Program-made: the position numbers and the translations under genes
Notes under the pieces: generated by a model
What the model was told of the DNA's origin: nothing
Databases searched by the model: none
Seen by the model: only the letters and a program-made list of their open reading frames with translations
Shown here: one piece after another, positions 22,830 through 32,930 of the stretch
Layout of the letters: every line of letters begins with the position of its first letter
Numbering within the stretch: the stretch's first letter is position 1
Assembly (NCBI GenBank): GCA_022432975.1
Contig: CM039509.1
Coordinates: 45,356,209 to 45,420,208 of the forward strand
DNA length: 64,000 nucleotides
Reading direction: 5' to 3'
From: Begonia masoniana
Taxonomy: Eukaryota; Streptophyta; Magnoliopsida; Cucurbitales; Begoniaceae

Positions 22830-25070
22830 TGCTTAGACATCTAGTTCAGGATATCTGTCTTTTACATCATGTCGTCATCCCCAAGTGGCTTCCTCCACGT
22901 TATGGTTGCGCTATAAGACCTTCGTCAATAAGATCACCTTGTTGCGCAATACTTGATCGAAGAATCAAAATCTTCACGGGTCTTCCCTCGTGCGGCAGCA
23001 TCAGCTGGATATCCAAGTCCACCAGTTCCACGATCTGAGTAGGGTCTTGCACGCATCTTTTCAGCATTGAAACTTGAAAAACGTTGTGGACTCCACTCGT
23101 AGACGCTGGCAGTCGCAGTCTGTAAGCTGTGCTTCCAATCCTCTTCAAGACGGGAAAATGGCCCAACCACCTTGGACTGAGCTTTCCCACACCAACCAAA
23201 CCTCATCACGCCCTTGAGAGGTGACACCTTCAGAACTACCTCGCCGCCTTCAGTGAACTCTAAGTCTTTTCTCCTCTGATCCGCATAACTTTTCTGTCGA
23301 CTTTGAGCAGTACCAACTCATTGTCTAATAGTAGCTACTATTTCAGACATCAGTTGCAATAACTCAGGGCCGATCAGTCTGGCTTCTCCAACTTTGTCCC
23401 GGTGCAAGGGAGACTCATACTTTCTGCCGTGAGCCTCATGAGAAGTTTCGAATTACTGGAATATCCTGGAGCTCCACCTCACCTTGCCTTTGAGCATCCA
23501 CCACATAGGCTAGAAATCCAGAACATCCTGGCGTCATCAGCTTTGAGCTTCTAAGGAGGATACAACAGGCATAGAGTGTGTCTTTGGTATAGCTTGATAG
23601 GAACGTTCCTCCATGTTCGGGCGCTTAAAGACACTAGCCCGGACCTGCAATTGATGGTGGCATGTTGTTTTAAACAGCCAGCACATCCCCAAAATTACAT
23701 CGTATCCTTTCACATCGATAATGATATGGTTGGCATACCATTTCTGGCCTCCTACTAACACTGCATCACCCTGCACTGCCCACTCAGAGTGCATAAACAC
23801 CCAGACGGCGGCATGACACTGCAGGGTTGACCTGACTACACAATACACAAATCTTTCCTAACTACGCAGTTCATTGTCACAAGCAATTTGTATGGCCCCT
23901 GTGTCTAACAAGGTATATACAGGTGCATTACAGATCAAAAAATTGTACCTATGATTGTTGTATGCTGTGCGTCATCGTCATCTTCTAGCATAGCAGACAC
24001 CTTTGGCGCGGCACGGTTGGGCCGCCTATCTGGTATAGGGCAATCCCGGACTTGATGACCCTTCTTGCCGCATCGAAAACAATGGCAGGTATAGAGCCTA
24101 CATTCACCTATGTGACTCCCCCGGCAACGCAGGCATACAGGAAGTTTAGGAGCCCCCTGTGTCATCTTTCCCCTATCTAGGTTAGCAGCTATTTCTTTAG
24201 GCCTCTTCACGCCCCGGTTCTGTTGTTGCTGTGGTTGAAATCCCCTAAGGGACCCCTCAATGTACCCCCTTTGATTTTTGTTCTTAAATTCTTCATCTTC
24301 TACCTCAAAAGCTTTGACAATCACCTCCGTATATGGTCGGTCCTAAACTCCAGACATTTTCACTCTTCTATAAATTTCTTCCTTTAATCCTTGTACGAAA
24401 TGGTAGATTTTACTTTCGTTCTTCCTCACTAGATGACTGGCGAAACGAGTTAGCGCTTCGAACTCTCTTACATAGTCTGCTATCGAACTTGTATGTTGAA
24501 GCTAGGTAAATTCTGATACCTTACTTTCCCACATAGCGTTGTAGAAGTATTCTTCACAAAACAACTTCTTGAAGGATCCCCACAGCAGCTCCCTCACATT
24601 AATAGTGGTCTGGATGGTGTCCCACCAAAGTTTCGCGTCACGCTCGAGATATAACACTGCATAAGAGACCTTCTCCATGTCCTTCACCTTAGCAAGGTCA
24701 AACAAATCTTCAATGGTTCGAACCCACTCCTCGGCATGGACTGGATCCGTAAGTCGGCCTTCGAATGTGGGAGGTCAAAGTCGTCTAAAATTCTCACCAC
24801 TGTGGTCTTCCGAAGTAATCGAGCTCGAATTCCAAAACTCCCTCCCGATCATGAACATTTCAAATTGCCGGGATTCACAATTAACAAGCTCCGTTAACTG
24901 CTGGATAATAAAATCTCTCTCTTCAGCTTCTCGGTACCGTCCTCAATCCACACTAGGTAAATCCTATAAATAATAATCAAGTTTAATAAACAGAACTTTT
25001 ACGGGAACTTAAACACTTACAGTTGGTGGAGCAATCTCACGTGGCGGGTTGCGCAACCAGACATTTCTCC
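22830..25070 (-). pseudogene. Gypsy2 gag-protease fused to the integrase C-terminus
   Basis: Reading the minus strand: gag (24705-24502 has YLERDAKLWWDTIQTT and SFKKLFCEEYF), zinc knuckle CFRCGKKGHQVRDCP with an upstream CLRCRGSHIGEC (24324-23935), then a protease tail VKGYDVILGMCWL (23848-23537). At about 23440 the sequence jumps from the protease-RT linker (GFLAYVVD, ELQDIPVIR) to the integrase end (ESPLHRDKVGEARLIGPELL, RQKSYADQRRKDLEF), followed by PLKGVMRFG, NVFQVSMLKRCV and DPTQIVE (23227-22900). An internal deletion of the whole RT-RH-IN core explains this. Several stops and frameshifts. Confidence 0.88.
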
Positions 25071-25149
25071 AGAACCACTTTTAAAACCTGGCGGCTCTGA
25101 TACCATTTCTGTGATGCCCTCGACCTCGATCGGGTTTGGGGGCGTCACA

Positions 25150-25871
25150 ATCTTCGGCCTTTGTGTTATGTGAAAAGGTTCTTCTGTGTTGTAAGTTTTT
25201 TTTTTTTATTTATTTGCTTTCATAAAATAAAAAAATAAAAAACATTCCCACTTGTTTTAGGCGATTTTCTTTATTTCTTTTAAGTTTTTGGTCTGTAACT
25301 TTCTGCATGACACAATGGATTCTATGATTCGTTCGGCGGTCTTTATGAAAATTTGGAGTTAATATTAAATGTATTGATGGAAGATTTTATGAGATTTGAT
25401 CGTGACATTCAATTTGGTTTATTTCCAAACTTATTGCACTTTGGATTTATTTTCCAAAGTTTATGAGAAGTTGAAGAAATATTTATTAAATTTATGGTTT
25501 ATTTCCATAATATCATCGAAATTATTCTCAAAATTCTAAGGGATTTCAGATTTATTTTCTAAAAAATTACAAGAAAATTAGAGATATATCTTTGAGATTT
25601 GTTGGAATTCAAGTTGAGGATTTATGGTTTATTAAAATCAAATGGGAATATCTGTAATATTTTCCCCCGCTCTCTAAATCTTTCTCTCTCAATCAACCCG
25701 AAGCACAGTTAATCTTGAAGCCTCTTCTTATCAAAACGTTAGGGATTCTAATTCTTCCATGACTATTATTGAAGAGATTGTTGAAGAAGTCTCTGCGAAT
25801 AATGTTTATGAACCAAATATTGCAAGTAATTCAGGCAGAGTGCTCTCGACTTCCATTCTCAAAGACCTGTC
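25150..25871. other. Copia1 3' remainder; no gene recognised
   Basis: AT-rich sequence after the Gypsy2 insertion. It should be Copia1 3' untranslated or LTR sequence, but I could not align it with 1-2128. A short open stretch near 25760-25890 (TIIEEIVEEVSANN-like) matches no family I know. Confidence 0.4.
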
Positions 25872-26039
25872 TGTTGACTTAAATTAAGTTTAAAGTATAA
25901 ATATGTTTTTGATGATTATGATTATTACAAAATAAATAAACTGAATATAAATTATTTTATTATGGTTATTGCTGTTATCTGGAAATACCCTTTAAAAAGG
26001 GGTATTATGTTTCTGACGATTTTAGTTAAGTGTTAGTAG

Positions 26040-26350
26040 TCCGAAGTCCTGAAAGTCAGACGCATTCGTCCAAACATAGAACAGAGTACTCGTCCAAACT
26101 TCAAAGACAGACGTACTCGTCCAAACTTCAAAGAAAGACGCAGTCGTCCAAACTTCAAAGAAAGACGCAGTCGTCCAAATTTCAAAGAAAGACGCAGTCG
26201 ACCAAACTTCAAAGTAAGACGCAGTCGTCCAAACTTCAAGAAAGACGCAGTCGTCCAAACTTCAAAGTAAGACGCAGTCGTCCAAACTTCAAGACATACG
26301 CACTCATCCAGAGTTAAGACAGACATAGTCATCCAAAGTCAAGTCGACGA
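26040..26350. repeat. tandem array of about 27-bp units in the Copia2 LTR
   Basis: About ten units centred on CGTCCAAACTTCAAAGAAAG. In Copia3 the same part of the LTR carries a different array (GCGGTAGATG/TTTGTCGTTTTGCT units), so the region is hypervariable. The frames open through it are low-complexity artefacts. Confidence 0.9.
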
Positions 26351-28149
26351 GTCGTCCAAAGTACTCATCCGAATAGCGAAGGTCCAGAATCTTAACCAAG
26401 CCGATTTAAAGACTGCAAGTGATAGCGACTCCAGAGCTCAACGGTTATTTTTCTACATACGGAAGCTTTCCAACGGTCATATTTTAGTACGGAAAATAAA
26501 GAGTTGTCCAACAAGAGAAGCCTATTACAGATGAGTATAAAAGGAAGAGTAGAAGCTTGAGAGAAAAACTTTTGCCAATTTTTATAATTTTTACTTAACT
26601 CTCACGAGAAAAAGTACTGTAATACTCTGTGATTTTCTACATCTCTCTGTTGCAAAACTTGTGATTTTACTTTAGACAGAGTGTAGCCTTGTGCTAAAAT
26701 CTTCATCCTGTAAAAGTGTAAAGGCAGTGGATTGACGTTAGGAAAGTTCAATCCAGAAGTGTAAAGGTTGTAGATCGACGCCTATGAAGTTCGAACAAGA
26801 ATTCTCATTGAGGAAAAGATAAGGATCTTCAAGGGAGGAACCTTGAAGCGTGGACGTAGGCAAGTTTTGGCCGAACCACGTAAAAATATTGGTGTCAATC
26901 TCTCTCTCTCACTCTTACTTTTATTTGGTTGATATTGTTTTCTGTTTTAGTACAATATTTGTAATAACCCGGAAATTTTATTGAATAAAATTAAAAGTTT
27001 TGTTAGGATTTCATGAGAGATTTTAACGGGTTAATTAGCTTATTAAAATTTGAGATTTTATTTGAAAAAAAAAAGATTTCAAAAATATTTAACGGGCCGA
27101 GTGGACGAGAATTTAACTAGAATATGGAAGTTTAAACACGTGAGGGCGATTTAGTAAATTAGTTAACAAAAATAAATAAATAAATAAAAATAAAACAAAA
27201 ACATAAAAAAAAATATAGAACAACAGAATGACCGAAGCCATTCTGTCGTTCGACGCCGAAGGCAGGGGAGAGGGGAGAGCGACGGGAGGCGTCGATCGCC
27301 GATCAAACTGCCGCCGATTTCCAGCATTTTTCGGTCAGACGACGGCGACGAAATTAGGGCTAGCATTTTTGGCCCGTCTCTGCGCACAAACCGAACTGTA
27401 AGTCTCCTTTTGCGCCCTCTTTCGGTTCGGTTTGAGGCTGTGAGTGACGAGCCGGATTTGGCTCCGATCACCGGCCGATTTTGGTCACCTTCGGCATGGG
27501 TTTGCCGACCCTTGGTTCGGCTATGGTCGCCTGGCCGTGATGTGCACTGTTAGGGCGAAAAACAGCAAGCCCTATTTGGGCATTTCGGTTTTTGGTGTGT
27601 GTAGCAAAGGATTTTTGTTAGTTTATGCTAATTGAGGGCATGGGTGGTTGATTGGTGAAGAAATGAGAGAGTTTTGATGGAAAACCAGAAAAGGAAATTT
27701 TCTGGTTAAGGGGCAGAATCGGGTTTTTTTATATTTGACCTAGCTACGATTGTTTGTTTTAAAATTTCTTTCGGCAGGTCAAAATAGGTTATTAGAGGAG
27801 TACGTGGCCGCTGGAATCGTTCGATTCTGATAACCGACGTGAAAGTTATGCACGTTTGAAGTTTAGGGTCGGTTTTTACCGAACCCAAATTAGTGGCCCG
27901 TTTAGTTAGGTTTTAGTTGGATTATGCTAGAAATAGTAGTTTGAGAATAATTGGTGAATGTAAGTTTAATTTTGATGAAGTTTGAATTTTGTCGTAGGTC
28001 GAGCCGTAGGTGGGCAAGAAACCAAACATCCTCAGCAAGCTAGGACGCCAGGTAAGTAGTAGTGTGGGTGTAATGCTTGAGAGTCGCCCAGAAGGGCCTA
28101 TATCACAGTTGGTTGCATGTTGTGAGTCGTAAACACGTTTTGAGTAGTC

Positions 28150-29098
28150 TATAGGTGATGTGCTTTGCGAATTCCGAGTGGGACTCGGGCCGAAGGTGAG
28201 GTGCTCCGCGAATTTTGAGTGAGACTCGAGCCGGAGGTGATGTGCTCTGCGAATTCTGAGTGAGACTCGGGCTGGAGGTGAGGTGCTCCGCGAATTCCGA
28301 GTGGGACTTGGGCCGGAGGTGATGTGCTCCGCGAATTCCGAGTGAGACTCAGGCCGGAGGTGATATGCTCCGCGAATTCCGAGTGTGACTCGAGCCGGAG
28401 GTGAGGTGCTCTGCAAATTCTGAGTGAGACTCGGGCCGGAGGTGATGTGCTCTGCGAATTCCAGTGGGACTCAGGCCGAAGGTGAGGTGCTCTGCGAATT
28501 CCGAGTGAGACTCGGGCCGGAGGTGATGGGCTCCGCGAATTCCGAGTGGGACTCGGGCCGGAGGTGATGTGCTCTGCGAATTCCGAGTGGGACTCGGGCC
28601 GGAGGTGATGTGCTCTGCGAATTCCGAGTGGACTCGGGCCGGAGGTGAGGTGCTCCGCGAATTCCGAGTGGGACTCGGGCCGGAGGTGAGGTGCTCCGCG
28701 AATTCCGAGTGGGACTCGGGCCGGAGGTGAGGTGCTCCGCGAATTCCAAGTGGGACTCGGGCCGGAGGTGAGGTGCTCCGCGAATTTCGAGTGAGACTCA
28801 GGCCGGAGGTGATGTTCTCCGCGAATTCCTAGTGGGACTCGGGCCAGAGGTGAGGTGCTCCGCTAATTTTGAGTGAGACTCGGGCCGGAGGTGATGTGCT
28901 CCGCGAATTCCGAGTGGGACTCGGGCCGGAGGTGAGGTGCTCCGCGAATTCCGAGTGAGACTCGGGCCGGAAGTGATGTTCTCTGCGAATTTCAAGTGGG
29001 ACTCGAGCCGGAGGTGAGGTGCTCTGCGAATTTCGAGTGGGACTCGGGCCGGAGGTGATGTGCTCTGCGAATTCCTAGTGAGACTCGGGCCGGAGGAG
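28150..29098. repeat. array of about 23 units of 41 bp with recurrent GAATTC
   Basis: The unit contains GGTGATGTGCTCCGCGAATT followed by CCGAGTGGGACTCGGGCC. Units alternate GAGGTGCTC and GATGTGCTC and most keep the GAATTC hexamer. One unit is short by one base (about 28625). Confidence 0.93.
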
Positions 29099-29129
29099 GT
29101 AAGCAGGTTAAGGGTCGTAGATACGTATG

Positions 29130-30340
29130 TGATGGGAAGTCGTTGGTAGTTGGTCAGAATGTAGGTAGTGAGCCTTGTGAGGGTTGTGGGACGGTTGTAC
29201 GTAGATGGTGAGCCTTGTGAGGGTTGTGAGATAGTTGTAAGTAGGTAGTGAGCTTTGTGGGGATTTTGGAACTGTTGTATGTAGGCAGTGAGCTTTGTGA
29301 GGGTTGTGGGAGTAGGTAGTGAGCCTTGTGAGGTTATGGGACGGTTGTATGTAAGCAGTGAGCCTGGTGAGGGTTGTGGGACAGTCGTACATATGTGGTG
29401 AGCCTTGTGAGGGTTGTGAGATAGTTGTATGTAGGCAGTGAGCTTTGTGAGGGTTGTGGGAGTAGGTAGTGAGCCTTGTGAGGGTTGTGGGATGGTTGTA
29501 TGTAGGCAGTGAGCCTGGTGAGGGTTGTGGGACAGTCGTACATATGTGGTGAGCCTTGTGAGGGTTATGAGATAGTTGTATGTAGGCAGTGAGCTTGGTG
29601 AGGGTTGTGGGATAGTCGTACGTATGTGGTGAGCCTTGTGAGGGTTGTGAGATAGTTGTACGTAGTTAGTGAGCCTAGTGAGGGTTGTGGGACAGTCGTA
29701 CGTATGTGGTGAGCCTTGTGAGGGATGGGGGACGGTTGTACGTAGGTAGTGAGCCTTGTGAGGGTTGTGGGACGCTTATACGTAGATGGTGAGCCTTGTG
29801 AGGGTTGTGGGAGTAGGTAGTGAGCCTTGTGAGGGTTGTGGGACGGTTGTATGTAGGCAGTGAGCCTGGTGAGGGTTGTGGGACAGTCGTACGTATGTGG
29901 TGAGCCTTGTGAGGGTTGTGAGATAGTTGTACGTAGGTAGTGAGCTTTGTGGGGATTTTGGAACGGTTGTATATAGGTGGTGAGTCTGGTAGGTTTGTGG
30001 GTAAGTTGTGCGTAGGTGGAGAGTCAGTCGAGCGTAGGTGTAAGTTTGGTGAGGTTGTGGGTCATGGTACGTAGGTTATGTGTCTGGCGTACGTGGTGGG
30101 TCGTAAGTACGGATGTGGACGAGAAGCTGTCGATAGTTGGTCATAGTGTAGGATGTGAGTCTTGTGTGTGTTGTGGCCATAGGTACGTATGTGTATGCGT
30201 AGTCATTGTTAGTTGTACGTTGTGAGTCTTGCATACGTGGCGGGCTGTGGGTACGAGTTGTGAGTTTTGTGTAGGTTGTGAATCTTGTGTAGGTCGCGGC
30301 CTAGTTGTGTGTATGTTATGAGTCTTGTGCAGGTTATGGA
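29130..30340. repeat. second tandem array, about 40-bp units (GTGAGCCTTGTGAGGGTTGT)
   Basis: About 20 units combine GTGAGCCTTGTGAGGGTTGT with variable tails (ACGGTTGTATGTAGGCA, ACAGTCGTACGTATGTG or the short GAGTAGGTA). A higher-order pattern of three or four unit types is visible. The array decays gradually after about 29990. Confidence 0.9.
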
Positions 30341-31123
30341 TTGTAGGCACATTTGTGATGCGATGCGGTGAGATGATGACAACGTGTGTAGAGACCTGCA
30401 TGTGTTAGGATTGCATAACCAGTTTTCATGCTTCACGTTTATTTTCCAGCACTTTACTTGCTAAGCTTTGAGCTTACGGTGTATTCTGTGGTGTAGGTAC
30501 TACTGAGCTGGTGGGTGTGTACCAAGAATCTGACTAGGAGTAGGTGGCAGTTGGTGGCGTGCCACCAGGGCCCCGGTTGATGATAGTGTTAGGGCGACTC
30601 GACCCAGGATGAGCCGTAGCATGGTGTTGATGGGGAGTAGGACTTTTTGTCTTTTGTGGGGGTATTTGTATTTGTTGTATATAGTCATAGTTAAGGGTGA
30701 TATGTCACCCTATACTGTGGACTTTCTTCATTTTGGTCTATAACATTTTCGTTCTGTTATGATGATTGTTTGGAGATTTCGTAGACTAGATAGTTGTGTA
30801 GGAGTATTCTGGATTGGTTGGGATTTATTCGTTTGCAGGTACTTAGCATTTTAGGGGGGGCCATTTTCAGGCGTTACTCTGCCGAAATTTTTGGGGAGGA
30901 CGCCGTGGTGCTTATTGGTTAGGATTAAGGAAAATTAGTGAGTCGTTTAGCTCAGAGTAGTCCCTGTAGCGAACCGTGAATCCGGGTGGGTTTTCGGGGC
31001 GTTACAATATTAGCTAAACGTGAGAAGAATAGATAAATCTAATTTGCATATCTAAAATCGATTAGATTAAGAAATTTCTAATTCACCCCCCCCCCCCCCC
31101 TCTTAGACAATCACGATCCTACA

Positions 31124-31140
31124 ATTGGTATCAGAGAGAG
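31124..31140 (+). other. Copia2 primer-binding site
   Basis: ATTGGTATCAGAGAGAG follows the LTR end at 31123. It is the same as the Copia3 site. Confidence 0.8.
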
Positions 31141-31173
31141 GTCAATATTGTCTATATTATAATAGAATTAGAA

Positions 31174-32421
31174 ATGGCATTCAACGCCAACACTACACAC
31201 GTAGAGGGCTAATCTATTACTAGACCTCTATTCTTTGATGGAAATGATTATGTTTATTGAAAGTCTAGGATGAGAATTTTTGTCCAGGCTATGGATTATA
31301 AACTGTGGAATATTATAGAGAATGGTCCATACATAGCTGTAAAAACTGAAAATGGTGTCAATACTCCTAAAGCATCACATGAACTAACTGATTTAGATAA
31401 AAAGAATTTGAGCTTAAATGCTGAGGCAATTAATACTCTCTATTGTGCACTGAATAGAGATGAATTCAATAGGGTACAAGGCTGTGATAGTGCACAGGAA
31501 ATATGGCACTTATTAGAAGTCACACACGAGGGGACTAACCAAGTAAAAGAAAATAAAATGAGCATGTTAGTCCACGAGTATGAGTTATTTTCTATAGAAA
31601 AAGAAGAATCTGTTAGTTCAATATTTACTAGATTTACTAAAATTACTAACAATTTAAAAGTGCTTGGTAAGACATATTCAAGCGAAGAACTAGTAAGAAA
31701 GATATTAAGATGTCTACCAAGAAGATGACAACCGAAAGTAACTGCCATTCAAGAAGTAAGAGATCTCAAGGAGCTCAAACTTGAAGAACTCATTGGTTTC
31801 TCATGACACGTGAGATAACCATGAGAGAAAATGAAAAGGAAGATTTCAAGGACAATGAGATCTCCAAAAGAAACGGCATTGCTCACAAAGCTTCCTCGAG
31901 CAAACAAGAAGAGTTCGAGGAGGAAGATGATGATGAAGACATACCCTCATTACAAGGAGGTTCAGCAAATTTCTCAAGAGAAAAAGGATGTAAAGAATAA
32001 GATTTCCAAAGGTTGAGAAATCTCAAAAGGATAAGGAGATTACCTGCTATGAATGTGGGAAGCCTGGACACATCAAGGCCGAGTGTCCACAAGCAAAGAA
32101 GAATCTCAAGAAATTCAAGAAGAGAGCTATGAAGGCCACCTGGGATGACAGTGAGAGCGACACCTCTTTAGAAGATGAGGAAGTTACCAACCTTTGTTTC
32201 ATGGCACATGAAAATGAGGTTAGTGTTTCCTTTAGTGATAGTGAAACTGAGAATGGAGACTTAATTGATGCTTTCAATGATCTAGTCAAACAATACAGCA
32301 TGCTTAAGACTAAATACAATCTGTTAAAAAGGGAAAATGCAAGTTTAGTTGAAAAGCATATTAAGATGGTATCTGCATGCAAAGGAACAATGATCTAAGC
32401 AAATGAGGATTTAATCATTTG
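31174..32421 (+). pseudogene. Copia2 gag, partial
   Basis: From ATG 31174 the reading follows Copia3 gag: RPLFFDGNDYVYW, the UBN2-like region 31270-31728, an acidic Lys-rich part, the zinc knuckle CYECGKPGHIKAECP (about 32050) and WDDSESDTSLEDEEV. Early stops are TAA 31210 (CAA in Copia3) and TGA 31258 (TGG in Copia3), both single C-to-T or G-to-A changes. Further stops follow and the gene runs into the gap. Confidence 0.88.
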
Positions 32422-32521
32422 NNNNNNNNNNNNNNNNNNNNNNNNNNNNNNNNNNNNNNNNNNNNNNNNNNNNNNNNNNNNNNNNNNNNNNNNNNNNNNN
32501 NNNNNNNNNNNNNNNNNNNNN
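32422..32521. other. assembly gap (100 N)
   Basis: Exactly 100 N, the conventional placeholder for a gap of unknown length. It removes the rest of Copia2 and whatever lies left of 32522. Confidence 0.99.
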
Positions 32522-32930
32522 GTTCGGATTTTTCAACAATTGTATAAGAGCGAAGTTGAAAGATTTCTGAACATCAGGTTTGATTTATCGAAGGAATTGA
32601 ACCAAATTTGGGTCCGGTTTGCAATTGTGGTGAAATTACAATTGTGGGACAAAAGAAATGAGGAAATAAAAAAAAAAAACGTATTTTATTGTTGGTCTTG
32701 CAGCGAAGAATCAAAAGAAGGCTAGTTTTGGTTCTAGAGAGCTCCTCGGCAAGGTTCTCTTCCGTAGGGGTGGGCAGGACCGGACGCGGACCAGGGAACC
32801 GCGACCGGACCGACGGTTTTGGTCAGGTTTTGGTCCCCTAGGTGATGGACCGCGGTCCGGTCCTAAGTTCGAGTTCTGATAAAAATTTATGCTATTTTAT
32901 TCAAGTAATTATTTTATTTGAACTTATATC
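32522..32930. other. LTR-like flank with a possible hAT-type terminus
   Basis: This is the left flank of Copia3 and should be continuous with 42702-42786. At 32767, TAGGGGTGGGCAGGACCGG followed by repeated GGACCGG/GGTCC words looks like the end of a non-autonomous hAT element. The second terminus was not found. No gene. Confidence 0.35.

Larger units (their letters stand above)
21798..25149 (-). mobile_element. Gypsy2: internally deleted Ty3/gypsy element
   Basis: The exact target duplication ATCTT lies at 21793-21797 and 25150-25154. The 3' LTR (left) is 21798-22792. On the right only a 40-bp LTR-terminal sequence (25110-25149) remains next to a PBS (minus strand ATGGTATCAGAGCCGCC, about 25090-25106). 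Inside are gag, protease and the integrase C-terminus on the minus strand; RT, RNase H and the integrase core are absent. It is non-autonomous. Confidence 0.9.
2129..25871 (+). mobile_element. Copia1: decayed Ty1/copia element hosting nested insertions
   Basis: The domain order PBS, gag, zinc knuckle, protease, integrase, RT, RNase H is the Ty1/copia order. The element is interrupted by Gypsy1 (2544-15895), a Cassandra (17129-18033) and Gypsy2 (21798-25149). Each of these is flanked by an exact 5-bp duplication, so the copia reading continues across each one. Many stops, a 109-bp tandem duplication and an inverted duplication inside RNase H show that it is old and dead. The wording of RT and protease resembles the SIRE/Maximus lineage (inference). 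The right end is uncertain: after RNase H it runs into 25150-25871, where no LTR matching the left side was recognised, and Copia2 begins at 25872. Confidence 0.85.
26960..31006 (+). mobile_element. solo LTR B (4,047 bp) with two tandem arrays
   Basis: It starts TGTAATAACCCGG and ends TTCGGGGCGTTACA. The exact target duplication ATATT lies at 26955-26959 and 31007-31011. It contains the CAGGTAAGTAG...GGGCCTATATCAC block seen in the Gypsy1 LTR (GGGCCTACATCAC) and a similar TTTACTTGCTAAGC...GTGATGTAGG-like part, so a gypsy LTR of a related group is likely. No coding sequence is present; a solo LTR produced by LTR-LTR recombination is the simplest reading. Confidence 0.85.
25872..31123 (+). repeat. 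Copia2 5' LTR, split by solo LTR B
   Basis: LTR parts are 25872-26959 and 31007-31123. The block at about 26740-26890 (GGATTGACGTTAGG, GAATTCTCATTGAGG, GTGGACGTAGGC) matches the reverse complement of Copia3's LTR at about 33080-33240. Near its end is a run of about 17 C (31084-31100) where Copia3 has only five. Confidence 0.88.
25872..32421 (+). mobile_element. Copia2: left part of a Ty1/copia element, runs into the assembly gap
   Basis: The LTR begins TGTTGACTTAAATT at 25872, the same start as Copia3's LTR, and ends ACGATCCTACA at 31123. PBS and gag follow and resemble Copia3 closely. It stops at the N gap, so pol and the 3' LTR are not visible. The 5' LTR is split by a 4-kb solo LTR. Confidence 0.88.

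Noticed and set aside
25150..25871. 3' LTR of Copia1
   Set aside because: No stretch could be aligned convincingly to 1-2128, apart from general AT-richness. Left as unresolved.
26040..26350. CRISPR-like array of about 27-bp repeats
   Set aside because: There are no unique spacers, the repeats are contiguous, and the location is a plant retrotransposon LTR.
28150..29098. Proline/arginine-rich repeat proteins encoded on the minus strand (28416-27922, 28749-28471, 28995-28798)
   Set aside because: They are frames through the 41-bp array and have no independent coding support.
29108..29543. Thr/His-rich repeat ORFs on the minus strand
   Set aside because: They are by-products of the 40-bp array in solo LTR B.
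32767..32870. Autonomous hAT element at the gap flank
   Set aside because: Only one possible terminus (TAGGGGTGGGCAG) and a GGACCGG-rich block are visible. There is no transposase and no second end.
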